Position numbers and translations under genes: made by a program
Notes under the pieces: generated by a model
Database searches by the model: none
The model's input: the letters and a program-made list of their open reading frames with translations, nothing else
What the model was told of the DNA's origin: nothing
Shown here: positions 18,267-26,185 of the stretch, piece by piece
Position numbering within the stretch: position 1 is the first letter of the stretch
How the letters are laid out: each line of letters starts with the position of its first letter
Assembly (NCBI GenBank): GCA_945868435.1
Contig: CAMBLG010000004.1
Coordinates: 124,001-188,000, forward strand
Source of the DNA: an uncultured Lachnospiraceae bacterium
GTDB lineage: Bacteria > Bacillota > Clostridia > Lachnospirales > Lachnospiraceae
DNA length: 64,000 bases
Reading direction: 5' to 3'

Positions 18267-21025
18267 TGCTTTACCTCTTTCAATTCTGTAAGTAAACGCG
18301 CATACTCCGCCATTACCTCATCGTGATGTTCATGAATGTATTGATAGTCAGCATTCTTTGCTGCCTGCTCCAACGCTTTTGCATGTTCCGATAGTTTTTC
18401 TGCTCCAATATTCAAGGAGGTGCTTTTTAGCGCATGTGTGTGTATCTGATAATCCTTCCAGTCTTCTTTCTCATATTCCTGTTCCAATATTTCCCTTTTA
18501 TCTTCATTCACATACGATTCGATGATCTCCAAAAAGAATTCTTCATTATCCATGCAGTAACAGAGTCCCAACTGGGTGTTCAGAGTTGGAAACCGTTCTT
18601 CCAGCGTCTTTGGTTTCGCGGTATCCAAAGTCGCCTGCTCGGTATTCTCTGTGTTCTCTGCGTTTTCCACCAGCCTCTCCGGCAGATAGTCGCGAAGCAT
18701 TTCCAACAGTTCCTCTTCGCGGATCGGCTTTGACAAATAGTCTGTAAATCCATCGGCCAGGTATTGTTCTTTTGCCCCAGCAACAGCGTTTGCGGTCAAT
18801 ACAATAACCGGCGTTTGGGCATTGAGATTCTCGTTCGACTGCTTCATTGCCTTCAGGGTATCAATTCCGTCCATCTCCGGCATCATGTGGTCAAGGAAAA
18901 TGATGTCGTACTTGTCCTGACAAACCTTGCGCAGGCATTCCGCTCCGCTGTATGCGACATCAACCATTGCATGGGTTTGCTTTAAATACCCCTGGGCAAC
19001 CTTGATGTTCATCTCCACGTCATCAACCACCAGAATTTTCGCATCGGGAACCAGCAGGGTTTCATGATTTCTCTCCGCCGAATGAATAAATTGCTGATAT
19101 TTCTGTGCGAAATTTCCCAACGGTTCCGGATTCACAACCTTCTGTGGAATCGTCGCAGCAAACACAGAGCCTTTCCCATACTCACTGGTGACATGAATCT
19201 CTCCACCCATTAAATCCACCAGATTCTTGGTAAGGCTGAGTCCCAGTCCCGTACCTTCAATACTGCGGTTTTTCTGTTCATCCACTCTTGTAAAGTTTAA
19301 GAACAGCTTGTCCATATCCGACTCTTTAATGCCTATGCCGCTGTCCTCCACTTCTATTTTCAACAGAAGCTGCTCCCTCTTCGTCTGCTCATATCCCATA
19401 CGAAGAATGACTTTCCCTTCTTTCGTGTACTTCACAGCATTGGACAAAAAGTTATTGATAATCTGGCGGACATGAACCTCATCTCCGTACAGAATGGATG
19501 GCACGTCGGAGTTAATTTCCATTTCAAAATCCAGTCCCTTCGCATCCGCTCTGGCCTTGGTCATGTTGTAACAGTCATTCAGAACCGAGAACAATTCATA
19601 CTCCACCGGAATGATCTCCATCTTTCCGGACTCGATTTTCGATATATCCAATATGTCATTGACGATGGATAACAGGGTCTGACTGGCACTTTGAATATTC
19701 ATTGCATACTCACGGATCTCTTCTGTGTCACAAGTATCACAATTCTTCAAAAGCAGAGAGTCCATACCCAGAATTCCGTTGATCGGAGTGCGTATCTCAT
19801 GAGACATATTGGCAAGGAATGTGCTCTTGGCCACATTGGCCGCAATGGCATCGTTTTTGGCCTGCTCAACAAATTTCACATGCTCCTGCATCATTTTACG
19901 CATATAGATAACGAGCGTACAGATTGCAAACACACACATTCCATATCTGCTTGCCTTACCCAGGTCTCCGATCTTGATGGTATAGGTTCGCAGGATATCA
20001 ACAACAGCACCACACATCATGCAGAGAGATCCGGTCAAGTTTATCCAGGTCTCCAGGTTCTTCTCTTTTATGGCATTTTTCCCCGACGTCAGCACAATCA
20101 CCAGAATAAGCAGGACGATGATTCCATGGGAGATTGAGGACATCTCCATAAAATCCACATGCCCACTAATCTGAAGCGTCAGCTGAACGATTACATTGAC
20201 TGTGGATATGAGCATTACCACCAAAACCGTTTTCCGTGTTTCAGGCATCGACTCATAACAGTAGGCTTCGAAAAACAGCGGTGCTGTCATCAAAATGATA
20301 AAGATCAGATTGGAGTAAAGGGTCTGATTACCGTAAAACACTTCCGGAACCTTTGTCTCTATCAAATGATACATGCTCATAAACAAAAGATATACACCGA
20401 GATACTCCACTCCACCAATCTTCTTGAGCGACATCTTTTGTACGATTGCCAGCACCAGAAAAATGACAGCGACAATAAAGACGATCATAGTCAAAAGAAT
20501 ATCAAATGCTTTCTGCTCAATAAAATTCAGGATTGCCAGATCCCTTCTGGCAATGGATATTCCCGAGATATAAGTGGCATAGTTGGCATAAGGGGAACTC
20601 ATTTCGATCTGCAGCGCCCCCGCTTCACACTCCTTTGGTATATCCGCAAATACCATCACGCTTCCCGGTGTGCGTCCAAACAAACGCTCATCATTCAGCC
20701 CAAAGGTATAGATTACCTCTCCATCAACAGTGATCTTCAACGTTTTGTCCGCAGACAAAAAGGACAGAGTCTGCCCCCAATATTCCTCCGGAATCGTATT
20801 TTGTATGATCACCTTTTCATTGGGCCTGCTGGTAGAGTTGTAAGGCAATTTCTGCAGTTCTTCCTCCGAACCGTCTTCCCGGACCAGTACCCAGCCGGTA
20901 TTAAACGCCTGCATTTTGTCCTTGGTCAGCGTCATGTCATCCACCTTGGCAGTTCCAAGTACTATTGCCACCACTACCAACTGAATAAAAAAGATTGCCC
21001 AGATAAACTTATTATACTTTTTCAT
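18263..21025 (-). CDS. Hybrid histidine kinase with extracytoplasmic sensor, REC and HPt
   Basis: An N-terminal membrane segment (8-25) is followed by an extracellular beta-rich region (about 26-170) resembling 7TMR-DISM-type sensors ([18 protein letters not shown]), then about seven membrane helices (171-375). Next come HisKA with NMSHEIRTP (His409), a HATPase ([12 protein letters not shown]), a receiver (LVVDDVEMN, Asp712 in [11 protein letters not shown]) and an HPt domain ([14 protein letters not shown], His864). It is the first gene of the six-gene signalling operon and has its own promoter about 80 bp upstream and an AGAGGT ribosome site. The extracellular domain is the likeliest contact point for the orphan solute-binding protein. 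Confidence 0.93.
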   Translation of the reverse strand: MKKYNKFIWAIFFIQLVVVAIVLGTAKVDDMTLTKDKMQAFNTGWVLVREDGSEEELQKLPYNSTSRPNEKVIIQNTIPEEYWGQTLSFLSADKTLKITVDGEVIYTFGLNDERLFGRTPGSVMVFADIPKECEAGALQIEMSSPYANYATYISGISIARRDLAILNFIEQKAFDILLTMIVFIVAVIFLVLAIVQKMSLKKIGGVEYLGVYLLFMSMYHLIETKVPEVFYGNQTLYSNLIFIILMTAPLFFEAYCYESMPETRKTVLVVMLISTVNVIVQLTLQISGHVDFMEMSSISHGIIVLLILVIVLTSGKNAIKEKNLETWINLTGSLCMMCGAVVDILRTYTIKIGDLGKASRYGMCVFAICTLVIYMRKMMQEHVKFVEQAKNDAIAANVAKSTFLANMSHEIRTPINGILGMDSLLLKNCDTCDTEEIREYAMNIQSASQTLLSIVNDILDISKIESGKMEIIPVEYELFSVLNDCYNMTKARADAKGLDFEMEINSDVPSILYGDEVHVRQIINNFLSNAVKYTKEGKVILRMGYEQTKREQLLLKIEVEDSGIGIKESDMDKLFLNFTRVDEQKNRSIEGTGLGLSLTKNLVDLMGGEIHVTSEYGKGSVFAATIPQKVVNPEPLGNFAQKYQQFIHSAERNHETLLVPDAKILVVDDVEMNIKVAQGYLKQTHAMVDVAYSGAECLRKVCQDKYDIIFLDHMMPEMDGIDTLKAMKQSNENLNAQTPVIVLTANAVAGAKEQYLADGFTDYLSKPIREEELLEMLRDYLPERLVENAENTENTEQATLDTAKPKTLEERFPTLNTQLGLCYCMDNEEFFLEIIESYVNEDKREILEQEYEKEDWKDYQIHTHALKSTSLNIGAEKLSEHAKALEQAAKNADYQYIHEHHDEVMAEYARLLTELKEVKQ

Positions 21026-21109
21026 CCTATGTTACCTCTTTATCTTCTGTTACACGAATAATCTTCCCATCTATTCCATAATCTGACTTGTTGGCATACT
21101 TTGCTTACT

Positions 21110-21138
21110 ATTATAGCATTTTTCTTCTATTCTATCAA
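21110..21138 (-). promoter_or_regulatory. Promoter of the c-di-GMP/hybrid kinase operon
   Basis: On the minus strand TTGATA (21133-21138) and TATAAT (21110-21115) are spaced by exactly 17 bp. The -35 box lies inside the last codons of the deacetylase gene, so the operon has its own start while still able to receive read-through. Confidence 0.75.
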
Positions 21139-21792
21139 CAACTCTTCTACTGTAACGAACTCATATCCCTGCTTTGTCAGCACGTCAATCACAGTCAAAG
21201 CCGCCTGTACCGATGATTCGGAGGCATCGTGAAGCAAAATGATACTCCCCTCCTCCGTGTTTTCGAGAATCCGCTGTACCACCGTGTCCGCATCTGTCGT
21301 GGCCCAGTCCAGCGGATCCACATCCCACAGCACCTCAATCATCGGCACCTTCGTGTCCAGTTCCTTTTTCCAGCACCCATAGGGCGGCCGTATGTAACCG
21401 GCATACTCCCCCGTCACCTCATAGATGGCTTCCTGTGTCTTTTCGATTTGCTCGATTGCTGCCTCGTCCCCAATCTGTCCGAAATTGACATGTTCATAGG
21501 AATGCACCCCAATCAGATGTCCGTCCTCATAAATTTCCTCCAGGATATCCGGATATTGCTCCACCTCTTCTCCCAACACAAAAAACGTGGCTTTTACACC
21601 ACGTTTCTTTAGTCCTTTTAACAATTTTCTTGTGTATTCGGGATTGGGACCATCGTCAAATGTGATGGCAATCATTTTGGGTTCTACCGGTTTCGCCGAA
21701 GCTGCAACACTTTTTGTATGCAGATGACCGACCAGTGTGCCGATCCCGTATGCCACACAAAGCACAAGAATCAGCTGCGCGATTTTATGCAT
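21127..21792 (-). CDS. Polysaccharide deacetylase (NodB family), membrane-anchored
   Basis: The NodB motifs are present: TFDDGP (catalytic base and metal Asp), HSYEH (metal His pair), RPPYG, and LLHDASES near the end. The enzyme should remove N-acetyl groups from a cell-wall or surface polysaccharide such as peptidoglycan. An N-terminal hydrophobic stretch (IAQLILVLCVAYGIGTLV) is a signal anchor. I chose ATG 21792 because TGGAG lies 6 bases before it; an upstream ATG at 21837 would add 15 residues and has a poorer site. It sits alone between the GH114-like gene and the signalling operon. Confidence 0.88.
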   Translation of the reverse strand: MHKIAQLILVLCVAYGIGTLVGHLHTKSVAASAKPVEPKMIAITFDDGPNPEYTRKLLKGLKKRGVKATFFVLGEEVEQYPDILEEIYEDGHLIGVHSYEHVNFGQIGDEAAIEQIEKTQEAIYEVTGEYAGYIRPPYGCWKKELDTKVPMIEVLWDVDPLDWATTDADTVVQRILENTEEGSIILLHDASESSVQAALTVIDVLTKQGYEFVTVEELLIE

Positions 21793-21970
21793 ACGCCACT
21801 CCACACGGATTTCCCGCTGTCTGTTTTGTCCGCTCATTGCCTGTGATATCCTTGCTCAAGCTTCCTTTTATTGTATGCGGATAAAGTCCGTCCTTATACG
21901 CTAACTTGAAAAAGCAAATTCCAGTGCAGAGGTAAATCCTACCGCCATTCCCAAATTAATTTATGACGTC

Positions 21971-22813
21971 CTAATCCAATTCAATGGAATCTGAAATGTA
22001 ATAATGAAACCCTTTTTTCTTGCAGTATTTCTTTATTTTACGCTTCAGTTTACGGTCTGTCGTGTACTCAATGAGATACACATCACACCCCTGATGGCCA
22101 CAGATCTCAGTGTAATCTTGAAAGTATTCCCGATCAGTTTTTTTCTGGGCAGAAAAACTGCCCTTTTTAAAATTGATGCGGCTAAAGACGCATTCCTGAT
22201 TCACACCTGTCATAATGCGCTGAATGGAGCCTTCACGGGTCTCATATTCCATGACGTAGGTATCACCACCGTTAATGATAACCGGCTTGCCATATTCCAT
22301 AAGGTGTTCCAAAATCGTTGTCAGGCCTTCAAACACATCGTCTGTGTGATATACGTAATACACGTCACAATTATCCACGAAAAAGCCATCGATGCTCTTG
22401 TCCAACAATTCTTCTTCCAGCGACACAAGAAAATTCTGCCAGACTGTTGACGATACATCAACCCACTTTTCTTCCTCCCAGTTTTCATAATCTCCCAACG
22501 CCAGGTTAGAGTATTCATCATAATATTCGCGAAAGTTCTCGATCGCCCCTATGTTGATATAGGAATATACCGTGCATCCCTGCTTTTTCAGATACGCAAT
22601 GTCCTTTTTTGAAAAATATTGTGCGTCGATAACGACCGTCTGATATTCAGTTATTCTATCCATATCGGATGCATCCAGGCTTAGAAACACACCGTAATCT
22701 TTCTGCCTGCTGTTGTCTTTTCCAAACACCTCGCACTCATACAGTCCTGCCAGAAGTATGGCAAGCATCAGGAATGAGCCGAGGACTATGTAATGCTTTT
22801 TTCTCATATTCAT
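21971..22813 (-). CDS. GH114-like secreted TIM-barrel protein
   Basis: A signal anchor (residues 5-24) precedes a 250-residue domain. The segments VYSYINIGAIENFREYY, DGFFVDNCDVYYVY and PVIINGGDTYVME are typical of the endo-alpha-1,4-polygalactosaminidase-like (GH114) TIM barrel, where the conserved Asp and Glu sit at strand ends. The family cleaves galactosamine-rich exopolysaccharides, but substrate cannot be told here. The ATG follows the stop of the methyltransferase gene by 3 bp, so the two are co-translated. Confidence 0.8.
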   Translation of the reverse strand: MNMRKKHYIVLGSFLMLAILLAGLYECEVFGKDNSRQKDYGVFLSLDASDMDRITEYQTVVIDAQYFSKKDIAYLKKQGCTVYSYINIGAIENFREYYDEYSNLALGDYENWEEEKWVDVSSTVWQNFLVSLEEELLDKSIDGFFVDNCDVYYVYHTDDVFEGLTTILEHLMEYGKPVIINGGDTYVMEYETREGSIQRIMTGVNQECVFSRINFKKGSFSAQKKTDREYFQDYTEICGHQGCDVYLIEYTTDRKLKRKIKKYCKKKGFHYYISDSIELD

Positions 22814-22816
22814 TCT

Positions 22817-24055
22817 TCAGTAGCTTCTATCTTTCCTTTGAAGTAATGTCACGCTCTCCACATGTTTTGTGAACGGGAAGCAGTCAAACGGCGTACACTC
22901 CTGCACCTGATAGCCGCGTTTTGTGAGGAACCGCAGATCCCGGGCTAACGCCTCCGGGCCGCAGGACACATAGACCACGCGTTTTGGCGCAAGCTTCACG
23001 ACGGAGGATAAAAATGCCTCATCACTTCCGGTTCTCGGCGGATCCATAATCACCACGTCCGCACGCTCGCCTCGCTGGGCCATATCTACCATAAATTCTC
23101 CGGCATCCGCATTATAGAAATGGATATTTCGAACACTGTTGCTCTTGGCGTTGGTTATGGCATCTCTTACCGCATCCCTGCTCAGCTCCACACCGATGAC
23201 TTCCTTCGCCTTTTTGCTGGCGATGAGGCCGATGGTCCCGGTCCCGCAATAGGCATCAATGACCCGCTCTTTTCCGGTAAGATGTGCATAAGCAATGGCC
23301 TTTTCATACAGAAGCTCCGTCTGCTTCGGATTGACTTGATAGAAAGAGCCCGGTGAGATGCGGAAAGTCAGACCGCAAAGTTGATCCTCTATGAAGCCCT
23401 TGCCATACACTACAATGTTGCGTTCGCCTAATACCATGCTTGTCCGTTTATCGTTCACATTGATCACCACAGTACTGATATTCGGATGCTTGCTGCGAAG
23501 CGCCTTCACGAAGTTGTTTTTCGAAGGAAGAATCGGACTTGCCAGAACCAGCACCACCATAATTTGTCTACTGTGATATCCCACACGCACAAGCACATGG
23601 CGTAAAAGTCCGTATTCGCTGTCCTCATCGTAGGTCTTGATCCGGAAAGACCGAAGCATCTGCTTAATGTCCCGTATAATGGCAGTGGCTTCCTCATTCT
23701 CAATCTGACAATCCTCAAAGTCCACCACTTCATGACTGTTTTTCTGATAGGCTCCGGCCACAATTTTGCCACCCTTTACGCAGTCAAATGCGGCTTGCAC
23801 TTTATGCCGATAATGGTATGGGTTCTTCATGCCAACAATCGGGCGCACCTCGCAGAAGGGCTCCATCAGAGTCCTCATATAATTCTGCTTTTTGCGAAGC
23901 TGAACCGCATACAGTGTTCCCTGATAATCGCAGCCACCGCACTTTTTCTCATACGGGCAGACATACGTGCCTGCCGGTGCGAATCTTTCGGATTTTTGCT
24001 CCTGTCCCGCTTTCGTCTTCACGTTCCTCTCTGTTTTCGGTTCCGGCTTTTTCAT
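22817..24055 (-). CDS. rlmD: 23S rRNA (uracil-5-)-methyltransferase, RlmD/RlmCD type
   Basis: The protein has the TrmA/RumA layout. CPYEKKCGGCDYQG (about 33-46) carries the cysteines of the iron-sulfur site, VIDAYCGTGTIGLIASKKA binds SAM, and VIMDPPRTGSD and VYVSCGPEALARDL hold the conserved Pro-Pro and nucleophilic Cys; FDCFPFTKHVESV closes the family signature. It methylates C5 of a uridine in 23S rRNA. In Firmicutes one enzyme may treat two sites, so the exact position (1939 and/or 747) is not assured. The basic N-terminal 25 residues are a family-specific extension. A clear AAAGGAG lies 9 bases before the ATG. Confidence 0.9.
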   Translation of the reverse strand: MKKPEPKTERNVKTKAGQEQKSERFAPAGTYVCPYEKKCGGCDYQGTLYAVQLRKKQNYMRTLMEPFCEVRPIVGMKNPYHYRHKVQAAFDCVKGGKIVAGAYQKNSHEVVDFEDCQIENEEATAIIRDIKQMLRSFRIKTYDEDSEYGLLRHVLVRVGYHSRQIMVVLVLASPILPSKNNFVKALRSKHPNISTVVINVNDKRTSMVLGERNIVVYGKGFIEDQLCGLTFRISPGSFYQVNPKQTELLYEKAIAYAHLTGKERVIDAYCGTGTIGLIASKKAKEVIGVELSRDAVRDAITNAKSNSVRNIHFYNADAGEFMVDMAQRGERADVVIMDPPRTGSDEAFLSSVVKLAPKRVVYVSCGPEALARDLRFLTKRGYQVQECTPFDCFPFTKHVESVTLLQRKDRSY

Positions 24056-24170
24056 AATCTCATACTCCTTTATGAGCGTTCGCCCATCTTGCTGTTATTT
24101 TTCGCAACTCTTCCTCTCTCCCCATACAAGTATGACGAATCTGATTATCAAATTCTAGGGGGCCGAATCG

Positions 24171-25043
24171 TTACGATAATTCAATCAATTCATACTCGCG
24201 GCTTCCAAAGCCAAGCTTTGCGGCCGCCTCAATGGTGTAAATTCCGTTTTTGGATTCGATGCGCTCCACCAGATGGTCCCTGCCGGGATCATTGGAGCGG
24301 TACACCAGATCCACACAGGCCTGATCCAATGCAATCGGGTCTAACGATGCCAGCACGCCGATATCCTTCATGCATGGATCCTCCGCCACCGCGCAACAGT
24401 CACAATCCACCGACATGTTGCACATCACATTGATATATACCATATTCCCCTTGAAATAATCCACAACCGAATATGCGGCATCCGCCATGGAAGCTAAGAA
24501 CGAATCGTGGTCCGCGGTCCAGATATCTGCCTCCACACCCGCTCCATGAATGTATGCCTTGCCATGGGAAGATGCGACACCGATGGAAATGTTCTTCAAT
24601 GCACCACCGAAGCCTCCCATAGGATGTCCTTTAAAATGCGATAAAACCAGCATGGAAGCATAATTTTCCAGATGCCCGCCAACATAATTCTTCTGAATCT
24701 GATTGCCACCCGGTGCCGGGACGCAAAGCTCCAGCTCGCCCTCTTCATCCATGATGTCCACATTCGCAATGGCTGTCCATCCATGCAGCTTCATGGTCTC
24801 CCAATGATCCACGGTGGTATTCCGCTTTCCCTCATAGGCGGTATTACACTCGACAATCGTTCCATGAACCTGATCGATCATTGGCTTCCAGAATGCCGGC
24901 CGGATAAAGTTCTGATTGCCCACCTCACCGGAATGCACCTTGACAGCCACCTTTCCGGGAAGTGTCTTTCCCAGCGCATCGTACAGCTTTATTACCGCCT
25001 CCGGTGTAATTTCTCTGCTCATATATACCTTTGAATTACTCAT
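24171..25043 (-). CDS. DUF362 family protein
   Basis: The 290-residue protein shows DUF362 marks: KVAVKVHSGEVGNQNFIRP, VVECNTAYEG-like strand, LVLSHFKGHPMGGFGGALKNISIG and the cysteine pair in NMSVDCDCCAVAEDPC, followed by LDPIALDQACVDLV. Many members carry ferredoxin cysteines; here only this Cys cluster is seen. Its biochemical role is not known to me. The start is ATG 25043, because GGAGGG lies 5 bases before it; a GTG 15 bases upstream is inside the ribosome site and is rejected. Confidence 0.88.
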   Translation of the reverse strand: MSNSKVYMSREITPEAVIKLYDALGKTLPGKVAVKVHSGEVGNQNFIRPAFWKPMIDQVHGTIVECNTAYEGKRNTTVDHWETMKLHGWTAIANVDIMDEEGELELCVPAPGGNQIQKNYVGGHLENYASMLVLSHFKGHPMGGFGGALKNISIGVASSHGKAYIHGAGVEADIWTADHDSFLASMADAAYSVVDYFKGNMVYINVMCNMSVDCDCCAVAEDPCMKDIGVLASLDPIALDQACVDLVYRSNDPGRDHLVERIESKNGIYTIEAAAKLGFGSREYELIELS

Positions 25044-25107
25044 AGTTTCCCTCCACACTATTCATTTTTCACACAACTTTGATTGCAACTACAATCTGCA
25101 ATGTTTC

Positions 25108-25302
25108 GTTACTATTCACAGCCGATATGGATTCATAGGCAGACTCATCATGCTCGCATGTAAGAGGCTGTCCGTGAATCCATATCGAGCCTGCGAAGCA
25201 GGAACTACACCCTCATAAGCAGTCTTAGCTCCGAAAGGAGTGGGACTGGAGCCTCGAAGAGGCGACGAGTGCGCATATGGGTGGAGGGCTGTGCATAGTA
25301 AC
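25108..25302 (+). repeat. Interspersed repeat, copy B (full length), with structured core
   Basis: The element is bounded by inverted ends GTTACTATTCACAGCC and GGCTGTGCATAGTAAC. Inside are a 13-bp inverted repeat (25123-25135 with 25175-25187), a CCTGC-GAA-GCAGG hairpin (25190-25202), a CAGTC/GACTG stem enclosing GCTCC-GAAA-GGAGT (25220-25248) and GCCTC-GAA-GAGGC (25251-25263). The copy at 1398-1490 shares the outer part. Between copies the tetraloop changes GTAA to GAAA, both GNRA, and a G-C pair becomes G-T, which keeps the fold on this strand. There is no coding capacity; it may be a MITE-like or RNA element. Confidence 0.75.
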
Positions 25303-25378
25303 AATTTTTCTACTGCAAACCATTTTCTTCCCTTCTAGTTTACCACACACGCCTGAAATTTTCTACCTATACAGAGAC

Positions 25379-25404
25379 ATGGCATTATGCTGACATTATG
25401 CCAT
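25379..25404. promoter_or_regulatory. 26-bp near-perfect palindrome, probable operator
   Basis: Arms ATGGCATTATG and CATTATGCCAT are separated by 4 bp and match as inverted repeats with one mismatch. The palindrome ends 8 bp upstream of the -35 box of the promoter at 25413, a typical place for an activator or a flanking repressor. Confidence 0.6.
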
Positions 25405-25412
25405 TATGGGGG

Positions 25413-25441
25413 TTGACATTCCGTCTCCGGGAGAGTATGAT
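25413..25441 (+). promoter_or_regulatory. Near-consensus promoter upstream of the hairpin array
   Basis: TTGACA (25413-25418) and TATGAT (25436-25441) are spaced by 17 bp. The expected start near 25448 would transcribe the short ORF at 25527 and the tandem array at 25730. Confidence 0.75.
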
Positions 25442-25526
25442 GGTAACAATTTGATAGACATGGAATACTTTGAGCGGATTTCAGCTTACAAGTTTTCCAA
25501 ATAACGAAGAAAGAGAGGTAATTGCG

Positions 25527-25589
25527 ATGAGAACAACAAGAGAGATTGTAATGAAAAATTGTATGATTACCTCGGCTTTATACAGATAA
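25527..25589 (+). CDS. Short ORF, possible leader peptide (20 codons)
   Basis: ATG at 25527 follows AAAGAGAGGTAATTGCG, a good ribosome binding site, and the frame stops at TAA 25587-25589, giving MRTTREIVMKNCMITSALYR. It lies about 80 bases into the transcript predicted from the 25413 promoter and before the hairpin array. I recognise no family. It could be a leader peptide or the truncated start of a lost gene. The region 25590-25701 holds no clear gene. Confidence 0.4.
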   Translation: MRTTREIVMKNCMITSALYR

Positions 25590-25729
25590 TCCACTCTGTG
25601 TTTCAATTGATTTGTATCTGTTTGTCCGTGGCATTTGTCGCGGCTTTTTCTTTTTCCGGTAATCTTACAATTATCCCAGGATACTCCGACAATTTCATGA
25701 TGTATTTTCTTGGCTACGAGTCAGTTTTG

Positions 25730-26017
25730 GGGCAGTGGACGATGAAGTGTTCTCCTACTGCCCAGTTCTCGCCGAATTTTCTTCACCACGAGCCGGATTC
25801 TGGGCAGTGGACGATGAAATGCTCTTCCACTGCCCAGTTCTCGCCGAATTTTCTTCACCATGAGACGGATTCTGGGCAGTGGACGATGAAATGCTCTTCC
25901 ACTGCCCAGTTCTCGCTATATTTTCTTCGCTGCGAGGCAGATTCTGGGCAGTGGACGATAAAATGCGCTTCTACTGCCCAGTTCCCTGTGGAACTGCTCG
26001 AACCGGAAAATGATTCG
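25730..26017 (+). repeat. Tandem hairpin array, four units of exactly 72 bp
   Basis: Units start at 25730, 25802, 25874 and 25946. Each begins GGGCAGTGGACGAT and reaches TACTGCCCAG or CACTGCCCAG about 25 bases later, forming a stem of about 10 bp, then carries a conserved linker containing ATTTTCTTC. Degenerate half-units flank both sides (about 25702-25729 and 26018-26060). In units 1 and 4 a C in the right arm is T, turning a G-C pair into G-U on the plus strand. A frame stays open through the array (25559-26146, 24-residue repeats) but starts at TTG with no ribosome site, so I do not call it a gene. The stretch 26061-26170 shows nothing recognisable. Confidence 0.8.
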
Positions 26018-26185
26018 TGGCAATTGCGTACGGAAATAGTGCAGACGGAAGTATGGCATATTGTCATAGTCTACCCGGAATCGATTCTGATACAAGTTCG
26101 ATCCCGACTTGAACAAAATATGATGCATGACTACGGAAGTAAATAACACGAAAACCAGCATAATTGAGAAAGGAGCGCATGGAAA

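Noticed and set aside
25044-25058. GTG start 15 bases upstream for the DUF362 gene
   Set aside because: That codon lies in the GGAGGG ribosome site of the ATG at 25043.
25730-26017. CRISPR-like array
   Set aside because: The whole 72-bp unit is conserved, including the would-be spacers, so there are no unique spacers, and no cas genes are near.
25559-26146. 195-codon frame with 24-residue repeats across the hairpin array
   Set aside because: It starts at TTG without a ribosome site and is open mainly because the 72-bp period is a multiple of three; the minus strand is open as well. The conserved feature is the stem. I record it as a repeat, not a gene.
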